Assembly (NCBI GenBank): GCA_017848115.1
Contig: JAGAKZ010000028.1
Coordinates: 89,418-153,417, forward strand
DNA length: 64,000 bases
Reading direction: 5' to 3'
Source of the DNA: Oscillospiraceae bacterium
Lineage (GTDB): Bacteria; Bacillota; Clostridia; Oscillospirales; Ruminococcaceae
A program made the translations under genes and the position numbers. Under the pieces are notes generated by a model that was not told the DNA's origin, did no database searches, and was given only the letters and a program-made list of their open reading frames with translations. Shown here in pieces: positions 45,300 to 54,264 of this stretch. Numbering within the stretch: the first letter of the stretch is position 1; each line of letters begins with the position of its first letter.

Positions 45300-47099
45300 C
45301 TATTCTCTCAATACTGATACAGTATTCGAAAAACTTTCAGGAATACCCGGACATTCTCTCAACAATGATACTGTATTCGAAAAACTTTCAGGAATAATAA
45401 AATCCTCTACTTCATAACAATTTTTTTGCGGATAGGCTATTTCATCTGATCGAGCCGACATAACATCATCATAAAAACTTTCTTTAAGTTTTTCGACTGT
45501 TTCATCACCCAGATTCAATGTAGCATATGAAGCATATGAATAGTTTTCACTCGTATCATCCAAAGTCTTTATTAACGTACAACCTTTGTTGTTCTTTCTG
45601 TATTTATCAATAGCATTATTAAAACGCTGACATAGTTCATTTCTGTACTCATTTATATCTGCCAATTTATATCTGCATTCATCATACATATCCATATTGA
45701 CATAATACATACGCTCTGTCACTTTTCCTTTATTGTCCATATACGTAAAAACAATCGAATCATTTAAATCTGACGCATCATAGTTATCCGAATAACAATA
45801 TTCCACTATCTCACGGTTAAAATTAATGAGCAGACTTTTGCTTTCCTCTTCATCAAAAACGGCAGAACTTGCTGTCCCCAGAAAATAGACATAACCCATA
45901 CTTATCACTCTGACATCTGATATATCCGGAATTTTCTTCATCATACCAAACATACCTGTATTTTTACCGGTAATAATAAAGACAAAAACCGCACCTATAA
46001 CAGATACGCAATAAACCATTGACAGCAGAAATCTCTTTATTTCCATAAAGCCTTTATTTTTCATGATCTCGAGTACAATAAACGCCAGTACACTCAGAAC
46101 AGTACCTACAATATAAAACTTTTCAACACAGAAATAACTGAATATCGCCATAACTGCCATTCCGGATAAAATATAAAAAAACAGTGAAAACGCAAACGCT
46201 TTACCTGTATCCTCTGCTTTTCTCTTTTTATAAAGCCATGCCGAAATGAGTACAATAACTACTATTACACAGATACATGAGAAAAACCACGTAATAAATT
46301 CATAGTTACCATGAACTCCGACTTCCTCCAATATAAGCGCCTCTTCATAACTAATTTCGTTATTTAGAGCAAAAATACACCCGATAGGACTTGTACATTC
46401 CAACAACTCCATGCATTCACACGGGTGATATCCCGGAACACTCTGACCGATAGCCCATACAGGAATATATGAACAAACAGGTACAGCCATATTTAAAATA
46501 AATATCCCTGTAAACGTCTGCACTGCGTTTCCGCAACACACACAAGAAAATACACAAAAAGCATAGAACATCAACTTTATCAAAAACAGATAAAACCACA
46601 TTGTAACTTCACTGTTCAATCTGCCTTCATAAGTTATAATACTTGTTCCCAAGTTTGAATCGACTATCGTTCCTGCAACTATTGCTATAACAAATGAAAT
46701 AATATATGGAACCATATATATTATAAGCCCCGATATAAAATCCGCTTTAAATCTCTGCGAGCCTGATAACGGCAGTGAAAACACCTTATCAACTTCAGTA
46801 CGCTTGTGCAGATATTTAAAGATGTTCATAGCCACTACTATTCCTTCAAGAACTGCAACAAATATTATTACAGGAGAAAACTCAAGGAAAGATTCTATGG
46901 TAAAGATAAATTTGTGTTCATAAAATTGTTCGTTATAATCATATATTTTACGTATTTTGTAACACAATTTTTCTACTATCGTATATAAAGGCATACTTAT
47001 CATATACATAATAAGTAAAGCCAAAAACAATCTTTTCTCCGCTTTAAGATTTTCCCTTATACGCATTAACACAGGAGAACTTTTCGTTTTCTCATTCAT
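45300..47099 (-). CDS. ABC-2 type permease of the YtrA-type operon (first)
   Basis: 599 residues from the Met with GGAG eight bases upstream; the longer frame starts with a GTG on the ribosome site. About eight transmembrane helices, then a soluble C-domain. It is a paralogue of the next gene. The extreme C-terminus contains a 17-residue tandem duplication (PESFSNTVSLLRE and PESFSNTVSVLRE), absent from the paralogue's corresponding end. Confidence 0.8.
   Translation of the reverse strand: MNEKTKSSPVLMRIRENLKAEKRLFLALLIMYMISMPLYTIVEKLCYKIRKIYDYNEQFYEHKFIFTIESFLEFSPVIIFVAVLEGIVVAMNIFKYLHKRTEVDKVFSLPLSGSQRFKADFISGLIIYMVPYIISFVIAIVAGTIVDSNLGTSIITYEGRLNSEVTMWFYLFLIKLMFYAFCVFSCVCCGNAVQTFTGIFILNMAVPVCSYIPVWAIGQSVPGYHPCECMELLECTSPIGCIFALNNEISYEEALILEEVGVHGNYEFITWFFSCICVIVVIVLISAWLYKKRKAEDTGKAFAFSLFFYILSGMAVMAIFSYFCVEKFYIVGTVLSVLAFIVLEIMKNKGFMEIKRFLLSMVYCVSVIGAVFVFIITGKNTGMFGMMKKIPDISDVRVISMGYVYFLGTASSAVFDEEESKSLLINFNREIVEYCYSDNYDASDLNDSIVFTYMDNKGKVTERMYYVNMDMYDECRYKLADINEYRNELCQRFNNAIDKYRKNNKGCTLIKTLDDTSENYSYASYATLNLGDETVEKLKESFYDDVMSARSDEIAYPQKNCYEVEDFIIPESFSNTVSLLRECPGIPESFSNTVSVLRE
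45303..45400 (-). repeat. 51-base tandem duplication at the 3' end of a permease gene
   Basis: Two imperfect copies, 51 bases apart, cover the last codons; CAGGAATA occurs at 45338 and 45389. The frame is preserved and the stop follows the second copy. Confidence 0.8.
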
Positions 47100-47132
47100 T
47101 TCAAACACTCCTTCTCCGATATATATTTTCTC

Positions 47133-48041
47133 TTAGTCATTATCAAGAATATCCTGAGCATAGTAACCCTTTGACTCCATCTCATAAAGAAATATCTCTT
47201 CAAGAGTAAGTGAAATACTGTCAAAAACAATCGGTGAAAATGTATTTATCTTTTTAGTTATCTCATTTATTTCACCATCTATTATAATTTCATATACACT
47301 CTTGTTCTTTTTAAAACTCAGAACGTCAAGACCCGCATTTACAAAATCATCTTTTGTATATTCTTCTTTAAATGCCACCTGTAGCTTATGTACATTATCA
47401 ACACCGTCTATCTCCCTGCAGAACACTATTTTCCCGTCATGCATCATTCCGGCAGTGTCGCATATTTCGCTTATTTCCCTGAGATTGTGTGAAGAAATAA
47501 CGACTGTAAGCTGTCTGTCCAGAATAGAATCAAACAACATATTTTTTACTATCATTCTCATAGCAGGGTCAAGTCCGTCAAATGCTTCATCAAGCAAAAG
47601 ATATTCTGTCTGGCATGACAAACCGACTATAACTATAGCCTGTCTTTTCATACCTTTTGAAAATGTACCCAGTTTCTTTTTTAGCGGAAGATTTACCGAT
47701 TTTCTTAGTTTTTCAAAAAGCTCCTCCGAAAATTCCGGATAATAAACTTTGTAATATTCCTTTAGTTCACTCAGCGTAAACGACGTAAACTGAACAGTTT
47801 CATCATTTACAAAAAAGATTTTTCTTTTTGCGTCTGCATTGTCATAAACTTCAGCACCATCAATGAGTACACTACCGCTGTCTTGTTTGTACACTCCGCA
47901 CAAATGCCTCAAAAGTGTGGATTTTCCGGCACCGTTTGAGCCAAGAAGGCCGAATACAGAACCTTTTTTTATTTCCAGATCAATACCATCAAGTATCTTT
48001 GTGCCGTCTATAGCCTTTTCAAGATTTTTGATTTCAATCAT
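47133..48041 (-). CDS. ABC transporter ATPase (YtrB/BcrA-like)
   Basis: A 302-residue ATPase with Walker A GSNGAGKSTLL, signature FSKGMKRQ, Walker B YLLLDEAFDGLD and H-loop SSHNLREI. The C-terminal 80 residues form the extension seen in bacitracin-type exporters. It overlaps the GntR regulator gene by eight bases and precedes its two permeases. Confidence 0.92.
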   Translation of the reverse strand: MIEIKNLEKAIDGTKILDGIDLEIKKGSVFGLLGSNGAGKSTLLRHLCGVYKQDSGSVLIDGAEVYDNADAKRKIFFVNDETVQFTSFTLSELKEYYKVYYPEFSEELFEKLRKSVNLPLKKKLGTFSKGMKRQAIVIVGLSCQTEYLLLDEAFDGLDPAMRMIVKNMLFDSILDRQLTVVISSHNLREISEICDTAGMMHDGKIVFCREIDGVDNVHKLQVAFKEEYTKDDFVNAGLDVLSFKKNKSVYEIIIDGEINEITKKINTFSPIVFDSISLTLEEIFLYEMESKGYYAQDILDND

Positions 48042-48393
48042 TTTCTTTCACCTCATCTATTCTTCTCTTTAGTTCTTCTCTTGTAATGCCGGCTTTCAAC
48101 GCTCCGTTCACGGAATCGTCAAAATCCGAAAGTATATAGTTTCTGATAGTTCCGTCATTTATCTTTGATACAAAACTTCCACGCCCCGAAAGCGAGTAAA
48201 TAATATTGTTTCTCTCAAGTTCCTGATATGCCTTTGCCACGGTATTTGGATTCACCCCCAGTTCTTTTGCCAATGCTCTGACACTTGGAATCTGATCATT
48301 TTCAGCCAGTACGCCTTTTATGATAAGCTCGGTAATTTTCTTATACAGCTGTTCATAAATCGGTACACGACTCTGCAAATCAATACTGATCAT
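48034..48393 (-). CDS. GntR-family repressor, YtrA subfamily
   Basis: A 119-residue regulator: a winged helix (PIYEQLYKKITELIIKGVLA, IPSVRALAKELGVNPNTVAK, AYQELERNNIIYSLSGRGSF) followed by only about 50 residues, the short effector region typical of YtrA. It heads the ABC operon and should repress it through the palindrome at 48440. Confidence 0.92.
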   Translation of the reverse strand: MISIDLQSRVPIYEQLYKKITELIIKGVLAENDQIPSVRALAKELGVNPNTVAKAYQELERNNIIYSLSGRGSFVSKINDGTIRNYILSDFDDSVNGALKAGITREELKRRIDEVKEND

Positions 48394-48439
48394 TGACTTA
48401 CCACACCTTTCTTTTTAAATTTTCACTAACGTGTATCAA

Positions 48440-48493
48440 GTGTACTACATCAACTACTACACATAGTATACCACGCATTCTTATTTATGTCAA
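48440..48493 (-). promoter_or_regulatory. Promoter and probable operator of the YtrA-type operon
   Basis: Minus strand TTGACA (48493-48488), 17-base spacer, TATACT (48470-48465). An imperfect palindrome GTGTACTAC-N5-CTACTACAC (48440-48462) overlaps the predicted transcription start. A second inverted pair, TATACCAC (48467) and GTGGTATT (48498), brackets the -35. Autorepression is inferred. Confidence 0.75.
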
Positions 48494-48517
48494 TAGTGTG
48501 GTATTATTTTAATTTAA

Positions 48518-48547
48518 TTGACTTTGATTTAGTGATAAGTGTATAAT
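48518..48547 (+). promoter_or_regulatory. Promoter of the second CotH gene
   Basis: TTGACT (48518-48523), 18-base spacer, TATAAT (48542-48547). Confidence 0.75.
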
Positions 48548-48617
48548 TATAGTAAACGTAATATGATTGGAATTGTGTGATCTTTTTATATATTATTTTA
48601 TACACAGGAGGATTTTT

Positions 48618-50822
48618 ATGAAAAAACGTATAGCAAAGCTTTCGGCATTTTTATTGGCATTCAGTGTATGCTCAGGTGTATCGGCACTTGCAAAGGGCGA
48701 TATCAACAACGATGGAAGTATTACCGAAAAAGATATCAAATCCATGTACAAATACCTCTGGGGCACAAAAGAGCTTGACGCAGAAGAATTACAAAGCTCT
48801 GATATAAACGGTGACGGTACTACAAATATCGTTGACTTTGTACTGCAAAAGGAAATGTATATAAATGAAGCTCTTACCTCTGTAAATGCACCTGAATTTT
48901 CAGCAGAAAGCGGTTTTTACACCAGTGATTTTTCTCTTTCACTTTCAGCTGATGCCGACTGCAAAATTTACTATACAACAGACGGAAGTGCACCAACAAC
49001 CGAATCGACTCTCTACAGCGGAAATATCATGATAAAAAACCGCTCATCCGAACCAAATCAGTACGCTTCCATAACTGACGTATCGCATGACGAATATGTT
49101 CCGCCTGCTGTAACAAAAGGAACAGTAGTAAGAGCAATTGCTGTTGACAGTAACGGAAATATAAGTGACGAAGTAAGCAAGACTTATTTCTGCGGAATAG
49201 ATATAGAAAATCAGTACAACGGATTCCCTGTACTATGCGTTACAGCAAATCCCGACGACCTTTTTGGCTATGAAAACGGTATATACGTAAGAGGAAAAGT
49301 ATTTGCAGAATCAGGAAGCAATCCGATGATGCAGGCATGGCAACTCCCCGGAAACTACACTCAGCGTGGCGATGAATGGGAAAGAAAAGTATTTATCGAA
49401 CTCTTTGAAAAAGACGGAAAACTTGCACATTCACAGAATATCGGTGCAAGAATAACAGGAAATGCAACCCGCTCATACGTAATAAAGAGTATGAAATTCT
49501 ACTCCAGAGAAGAATACGGAAAGAAAAATGTAAAGTATGAACTTATTCCGGGCGCAACTACAGAAATAGACGATACAACTATCCGTGACAAATACAAGAG
49601 ATTTACAATGAGAAACGGCGGAAATGATCTTGGATTTGCACAGTTCAGAGACAACTATATACAGAGTCTTGTAGGCGACAGAGCATTTGAAACACTTTCA
49701 TCACGTCCTGCTATCATGTTCATAAACGGCGAATACTGGGGCGTTTATACATTACAGGAAGACTACAGCGACAACTATATTGAAAACAACTACAATATAG
49801 ACAAGGACAATGTTGTTATCATCGAATGCGGACGTGAAGTTGATGAGGGCACAGAACAGGATCTTGCACTCTATCAGGAGCTTGTAAATTTTGCTTCACA
49901 AAACGACCTTTCAATCGACGCAAACTATGAAAAGATAAGCACAATGATGGATATGCAGAGTTTCATTGACTACTACTGCACAGAAATATTTATTGCAAAC
50001 AACGACTGGATGAATAATAACAACAACTACAGAATCTGGCGTTCAAGAACTGTAACAGACGCACCGTATGAAGACGGAAAATGGAGATGGATGCTGTATG
50101 ACACAGAGTACTCACTCAGTCTCTATTCAGCAGAAGGTACAGGTACATACACCGAAGATTCACTCAAAACAGCCATGACAGGTTCGTCATTCTCATTCGG
50201 AGGCGGTTTCTGGGGCGGTGGTTTCGGCGGTTTCCCAGGTGGAAACGGAAACAATAATAATAACAACAACGTTGCCGAACACGCAAGACTCTTTAACGGT
50301 CTTCTTAAAAATGCTCAGTTCAAACAGCAGTTTGTAACAACTTTCTCTGACCTTATGAACAAAAACCTCAGCCGTGAAAATATGCTCACTGTCCTCAGCG
50401 AATTTGAACAGCTCTACACACCTGTAATGCCTGAACAGATGAAACGTACAGGATTATGGGAATTTGAAATGGAAAGTTTCAGAGCTGAAATAAAGAAGAT
50501 TCAGGATTTCATAAATAACAGAGAAGAAAATATCTACAGATCATTTGCAACAAATCTCTCACTCAGCGGTTCAACATCAAAACTTACAGTTTCCGTAAAC
50601 GACTATAACGGCGGAAGCGTAAAAATTAACACCATAACCCCCGACTACTCAAAAGGAAGCTTCACAGGCAGTTACGTAACAGAATACCCTGTAACCCTCA
50701 CAGCCATTGCCAAAGAAGGCTACGAATTTGCAGGCTGGACAAATTCTCAGGAAACATCACCACAAATCACAGTCGATATGTCCACAGCCTCTACCTTAGA
50801 AGCAAAATTTATAAAAAAATAA
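48618..50822 (+). CDS. Secreted CotH-kinase family protein with N-terminal dockerin (second)
   Basis: A 734-residue paralogue of the protein at 41180. AGGAGG precedes the ATG. Signal peptide 1-25; dockerin about 27-85 (DINNDGSITEKD, DINGDGTTNIVD); chitobiase-like domain (IYYTTDGSAPTTES); CotH domain with RITGNATRSYVIKSMKFYSR, FTMRNGGNDLGFAQFRDNYI, WGVYTLQEDYSDNYIE and YDTEYSLSLYS; a Gly/Phe/Asn-rich insert (about 535-555) that its paralogue lacks; C-terminal repeat GYEFAGWTNSQETSP. It is transcribed away from the YtrA-type operon. Confidence 0.92.
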   Translation: MKKRIAKLSAFLLAFSVCSGVSALAKGDINNDGSITEKDIKSMYKYLWGTKELDAEELQSSDINGDGTTNIVDFVLQKEMYINEALTSVNAPEFSAESGFYTSDFSLSLSADADCKIYYTTDGSAPTTESTLYSGNIMIKNRSSEPNQYASITDVSHDEYVPPAVTKGTVVRAIAVDSNGNISDEVSKTYFCGIDIENQYNGFPVLCVTANPDDLFGYENGIYVRGKVFAESGSNPMMQAWQLPGNYTQRGDEWERKVFIELFEKDGKLAHSQNIGARITGNATRSYVIKSMKFYSREEYGKKNVKYELIPGATTEIDDTTIRDKYKRFTMRNGGNDLGFAQFRDNYIQSLVGDRAFETLSSRPAIMFINGEYWGVYTLQEDYSDNYIENNYNIDKDNVVIIECGREVDEGTEQDLALYQELVNFASQNDLSIDANYEKISTMMDMQSFIDYYCTEIFIANNDWMNNNNNYRIWRSRTVTDAPYEDGKWRWMLYDTEYSLSLYSAEGTGTYTEDSLKTAMTGSSFSFGGGFWGGGFGGFPGGNGNNNNNNNVAEHARLFNGLLKNAQFKQQFVTTFSDLMNKNLSRENMLTVLSEFEQLYTPVMPEQMKRTGLWEFEMESFRAEIKKIQDFINNREENIYRSFATNLSLSGSTSKLTVSVNDYNGGSVKINTITPDYSKGSFTGSYVTEYPVTLTAIAKEGYEFAGWTNSQETSPQITVDMSTASTLEAKFIKK

Positions 50823-50831
50823 CTTTAAACA

Positions 50832-50864
50832 AACGCAGAGCCACCTCAACGCTCTGCGTTTTGT
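50832..50864 (+). terminator. Terminator of the second CotH gene (recurrent type)
   Basis: AACGCAGAGC / GCTCTGCGTT (50832-50841 with 50851-50860), then TTTTG. A near-identical copy lies at 51226. Confidence 0.85.
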
Positions 50865-50887
50865 GTTTATCAATAAAACGATAATAC

Positions 50888-50916
50888 TTGAATATATCGC
50901 CCAAATATGATACACT
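50888..50916 (+). promoter_or_regulatory. Promoter before the nuclease remnant
   Basis: TTGAAT (50888-50893), 17-base spacer, TACACT (50911-50916). Confidence 0.5.
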
Positions 50917-50931
50917 AAAATCGGCAGACTA

Positions 50932-51216
50932 ATGCATGACTTCCAATGTATAGATGCCGATGATATGTACAACAACGAACTCGCAGAGAGATTCCGATAT
51001 TTTAAAGAAAAACAAGGAGGAAAAGATAATATGTGCAGACTTGTAGAAGAATATGCTGAAGAATACGCTGAAGAGCAAATAAACCTTCAACGCAAAAAAG
51101 ATATCGAACGTATGCTTAACCAGGGCATTCTTACTCATGAACAAATCGCTGTAAGCCTTGATGTTTCAATAGATTTTGTAAAAAATATCGCTGATAATCG
51201 TGAAATAGCAAACTGA
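50932..51216 (+). pseudogene. C-terminal remnant of an Rpn/YhgA-like PD-(D/E)XK nuclease transposase
   Basis: 94 codons that match only the C-terminal part of these recombination-promoting nucleases: MHDFQCIDADDMYNNELAER, RFRYFKEKQGGKDNMCRLVEE, then a charged helix and LTHEQIAVSLDVSIDFVKNI. The PD-(D/E)XK catalytic core is missing. The frame is still open, and an internal Met at 51031 has a strong AGGAGG before it, so a short helical peptide could be made. It is bracketed by two near-identical terminator hairpins. Confidence 0.7.
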
Positions 51217-51225
51217 TAACTAAAA

Positions 51226-51258
51226 AACGCAGAGCACCATCAACGCTCTGCGTTTTGT
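51226..51258 (+). terminator. Terminator after the nuclease remnant (recurrent type)
   Basis: AACGCAGAGC / GCTCTGCGTT (51226-51235 with 51245-51254), then TTTTG. Stem identical and loop nearly identical to 50832. Confidence 0.85.
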
Positions 51259-51299
51259 TTTCTTCAGGAAATTCCAACCGCACTGTAACCATTCTGTTA

Positions 51300-51328
51300 T
51301 TGACATGCACCAATATTTGTGATATCAT
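51300..51328 (+). promoter_or_regulatory. Promoter of the DUF4230 gene
   Basis: TTGACA (51300-51305), 17-base spacer, TATCAT (51323-51328). Confidence 0.7.
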
Positions 51329-51376
51329 CAAACTGTAGAGCGGATTTTGTTTTTTTATGAAAGGAAAGATGTGTCA

Positions 51377-52171
51377 ATGAAAAAACAGACAGGTACATTT
51401 TCAAAAAAGCTGGACGAATATATACATACAAAACAGTTCAGATGGTTGAGATTTCTCATTTTATTACTTGGTTTTATCGTAACCGGATGTATTTGTTTTC
51501 TTGCAGGATTCTTTTTAAACCGTGATGATAACATGATTTATAAAAGCAATATAAACGCTATAACAAATCAGATACAAAACACCGAGCCTCCTGTAACCAC
51601 TGCACCCGAAACGACAACAATTACTACAACAACAGAACTCACTACAGTAACTACGGCAAAACCTACTGTAAACGGCGTACTTCTTAATTCAAGACTAAAA
51701 GAAAACCTTCCCGACGCAACAGCAGAATATGCATACTCAAATGCCTGTAACTTTGAAAACAGAAATTCTATAGGTGATGTGAATATACCACTTACAAAAA
51801 AATCATTTACCATATCATACGACGGTGTGATAACAGCTACACTTGACAGTTCACTTATAACACTTTCTGTTGACAATGACGCAAAAACAGTCACAGTTAT
51901 AATCCCTGAAGCATATATTATTTCCCACGAGATAGACGAATCATCATTTGTTATTTCCGGAAAAAACGATAATATCTTCAATCCGATAAGCAACAGCGAT
52001 TACACTGACATCTGCCTGTCAAACAACAGCAAGATGGAAGAAAAAGCAATCAGCAACGGACTTTACGACAAAGTATACGAAAATGCAGAATCCGAGATCT
52101 CAGATTTTCTTTATGAAGATGAACTTATTGCCGAAAGTTACAGTATAAACTTTATTATTTCAAGAATATAA
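51377..52171 (+). CDS. Membrane-anchored DUF4230 protein
   Basis: 264 residues from the ATG after AAGGAAAG. A cytoplasmic tail (1-25), one transmembrane helix (FLILLLGFIVTGCICFLAGFF, about 26-47), a Thr-rich linker (about 70-100) and an extracellular DUF4230 domain (about 105-264; SYDGVITATLDSSLITLSVD, VTVIIPEAYIISHEIDESSF). Function of DUF4230 is unknown; the membrane anchor and Thr linker suggest it works at the cell surface. Confidence 0.82.
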   Translation: MKKQTGTFSKKLDEYIHTKQFRWLRFLILLLGFIVTGCICFLAGFFLNRDDNMIYKSNINAITNQIQNTEPPVTTAPETTTITTTTELTTVTTAKPTVNGVLLNSRLKENLPDATAEYAYSNACNFENRNSIGDVNIPLTKKSFTISYDGVITATLDSSLITLSVDNDAKTVTVIIPEAYIISHEIDESSFVISGKNDNIFNPISNSDYTDICLSNNSKMEEKAISNGLYDKVYENAESEISDFLYEDELIAESYSINFIISRI

Positions 52172-52178
52172 TACATTT

Positions 52179-52210
52179 AAAGCCACTGTTTTACGGTGGT
52201 TTTATTTTTT
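52179..52210 (+). terminator. Terminator of the DUF4230 gene
   Basis: AAAGCCAC / GTGGTTTT stem with a run of Ts. Confidence 0.7.
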
Positions 52211-52292
52211 TGAATAATATTCTTTGATACGTGAAATAATAAGTATATTGCATACGTGCAATATATCAACAGATTATGAAAGGAAAATATTT

Positions 52293-52616
52293 ATGAAAAA
52301 GGCTATAGCGATTTCATTTGTTGTTTTTTCACTTTGTGTTCTTATGACTTCATGCGGAAATTCAGATGACAATTCAAGTACCACTACAAAAGTAACCACA
52401 TCTCAGACAACTACTCAGACTACAAAAAGAACAAATGAACAGACAACTAAAAAGACAACTTCTGAAAAAACCGAAAAAACTTCTTCCGATTCCGACAGAA
52501 TCGTAACCGATAATACTACAGACACTGATTCTTTTATAGGCGATATATCCGAAGCTGTCGATACTGCGATAGATGATGCGAAAGATATCGTATCGGATAT
52601 TTTTGAAACGGAATAA
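52293..52616 (+). CDS. Small Thr-rich lipoprotein
   Basis: 107 residues from the ATG after GAAAGGAAAA. The signal peptide ends in VLMTSC (lipobox, Cys about 21). About 50 residues of Thr/Ser/Lys-rich, probably disordered spacer follow, then an acidic amphipathic tail (ISEAVDTAIDDAKDIVSDIF). I do not recognise a family. It may be a surface spacer or anchor protein. Confidence 0.7.
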   Translation: MKKAIAISFVVFSLCVLMTSCGNSDDNSSTTTKVTTSQTTTQTTKRTNEQTTKKTTSEKTEKTSSDSDRIVTDNTTDTDSFIGDISEAVDTAIDDAKDIVSDIFETE

Positions 52617-52620
52617 CAGG

Positions 52621-52759
52621 TTTTCAACAATGCAAGGTATGGAATTCAACATTTTCACAATGCACAAATGTTGATTTTTCCACACCCGGAATTAATATCA
52701 ACACTTTTACAACTCCTATTCCACATAGTTTTCCACACTTTGTTGAAAACTATGTGGAA
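52621..52759. repeat. Second DnaA-box-like cluster with a 15-base inverted repeat
   Basis: TTTTCAACA (52621), AATTCAACA (52643), TTTTCCACA (52676 and 52729), ATATCAACA (52695), TATTCCACA (52717) and the reverse TGTTGAAAA (52741) lie within 140 bases. An inverted repeat pairs 52719-52733 with 52745-52759 and carries boxes on both strands. The cluster lies directly upstream of the glyS promoter. Confidence 0.5.
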
Positions 52760-52777
52760 CTATATTTGAAAAATCAC

Positions 52778-52806
52778 TTGACAACAGCATTTATTTATCA
52801 TAAAAT
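52778..52806 (+). promoter_or_regulatory. Promoter of glyS
   Basis: TTGACA (52778-52783), 17-base spacer, TAAAAT (52801-52806). No T-box leader is present. Confidence 0.85.
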
Positions 52807-52844
52807 ATAATTTGATAAACTATTTTTGAAGGACGGTATTTTTT

Positions 52845-54248
52845 ATGTTGAACACAGAAAAAACTATGGACAAAATCGTTGATCTCTGCAAATCAAAAGG
52901 ATTTGTATATCCCGGTTCTGAAATATACGGCGGTCTCGCAAATACATGGGATTACGGCCCGCTCGGTATGCAACTCAAAAACAACATCAAACAGGCATGG
53001 CTCAAAAAATTTGTTCAGGAAAACAAATACAACGTAGGCCTTGACAGCGCAATACTCATGAACCCACAGACATGGGTAGCTTCAGGACATATCGGCGGTT
53101 TCTCTGACCCTCTCATGGACTGTAAAGAATGTCACACACGTCACAGAGCAGACAATCTTATCGAAGATTTTGACGGAACAAATCCAAGTGGCTGGACAAA
53201 TGAACAGATGCTCGAATACATAAAAGAAAAAGGTATCTGCTGTCCTGATTGTGGAAAAAACAACTTCACAGATATAAGACAGTTCAACCTTATGTTCAAA
53301 ACATTCCAGGGCGTTACAGAAGATTCAAAATCAGAAATTTATTTAAGACCTGAAACAGCTCAGGGTATCTTCGTAAACTTTGCAAATATCCAGCGTACAA
53401 GCAGAAAAAAAGTACCTTTTGGCGTAGCACAAATAGGTAAATCTTTCAGAAATGAAATTACACCTGGTAACTTCATCTTCCGTGTAAGAGAATTTGAACA
53501 GATGGAACTTGAATTTTTCTGCAAGCCGGGAACTGACCTTGAATGGTTTGACTACTGGAGATCATTCTGCAAAAACTGGCTCTTAAGCCTTGGCATCAAG
53601 GAAGAAAACCTCAGACTCAGAGACCATGACCCTGAAGAACTCTGCTTCTACTCAAAGGCTACCACAGACTTTGAATACCTCTTCCCATTTGGCTGGGGCG
53701 AACTCTGGGGTATCGCTGACAGAACAGACTACGACCTTACACAGCACATCAACACAAGCGGAAAATCACTCGAATACTTCGATCCTGAAACAAATGAAAA
53801 ATATATTCCTTACGTTATCGAACCATCTCTCGGTGTTGAAAGACTCTTCCTCTCAATCATGACAGAAGCATATGACGAAGAAGAACTCACATCTGTTGAC
53901 AAGAACGGAAACGAAAAGAAGGAAACAAGAACAGTACTCAGACTCCACCCTGCACTTGCACCTTTCAAGGCTGCTGTTCTCCCGCTCGTAAAGAAACTCA
54001 CTCCAAAGGCTGAAGAAGTTTATGAAATGCTTTCAAAGAAATTCATGGTTGACTTTGATGAAGCAGGTACTATCGGTAAGCGTTATCGCCGTCAGGACGA
54101 AATAGGTACACCTTTCTGTATCACATACGACTTTGATACACTTGAAAAGGATAACTGTGTAACAGTACGTGATCGTGACACAATGCAGCAGGAACGTGTA
54201 AACATAAACGATCTCGTTGCATATCTCGAAAAGAAAATGGAATTTTAA
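52845..54248 (+). CDS. glyS: Glycyl-tRNA synthetase, single-chain dimeric type
   Basis: A 467-residue class II synthetase that charges tRNA-Gly. Motifs: [17 protein letters not shown] near the N-terminus, [13 protein letters not shown] and CCPDCGK as zinc-ribbon-like insert cysteines, [11 protein letters not shown] and [20 protein letters not shown] (motif 2), [11 protein letters not shown] (motif 3), and a C-terminal anticodon-binding domain. This is the alpha2 form of eukaryotes, archaea and many Firmicutes, not the alpha2beta2 form. Codon use is biased to C/G endings, marking high expression. AGGACGG precedes the ATG. Confidence 0.97.
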   Translation: MLNTEKTMDKIVDLCKSKGFVYPGSEIYGGLANTWDYGPLGMQLKNNIKQAWLKKFVQENKYNVGLDSAILMNPQTWVASGHIGGFSDPLMDCKECHTRHRADNLIEDFDGTNPSGWTNEQMLEYIKEKGICCPDCGKNNFTDIRQFNLMFKTFQGVTEDSKSEIYLRPETAQGIFVNFANIQRTSRKKVPFGVAQIGKSFRNEITPGNFIFRVREFEQMELEFFCKPGTDLEWFDYWRSFCKNWLLSLGIKEENLRLRDHDPEELCFYSKATTDFEYLFPFGWGELWGIADRTDYDLTQHINTSGKSLEYFDPETNEKYIPYVIEPSLGVERLFLSIMTEAYDEEELTSVDKNGNEKKETRTVLRLHPALAPFKAAVLPLVKKLTPKAEEVYEMLSKKFMVDFDEAGTIGKRYRRQDEIGTPFCITYDFDTLEKDNCVTVRDRDTMQQERVNINDLVAYLEKKMEF

Positions 54249-54264
54249 TTAAGAGGTATAAAAA

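Noticed and set aside
52621-52844. T-box riboswitch before glyS
   Set aside because: No T-box consensus or specifier hairpin between promoter and gene; the leader is only about 35 bases.
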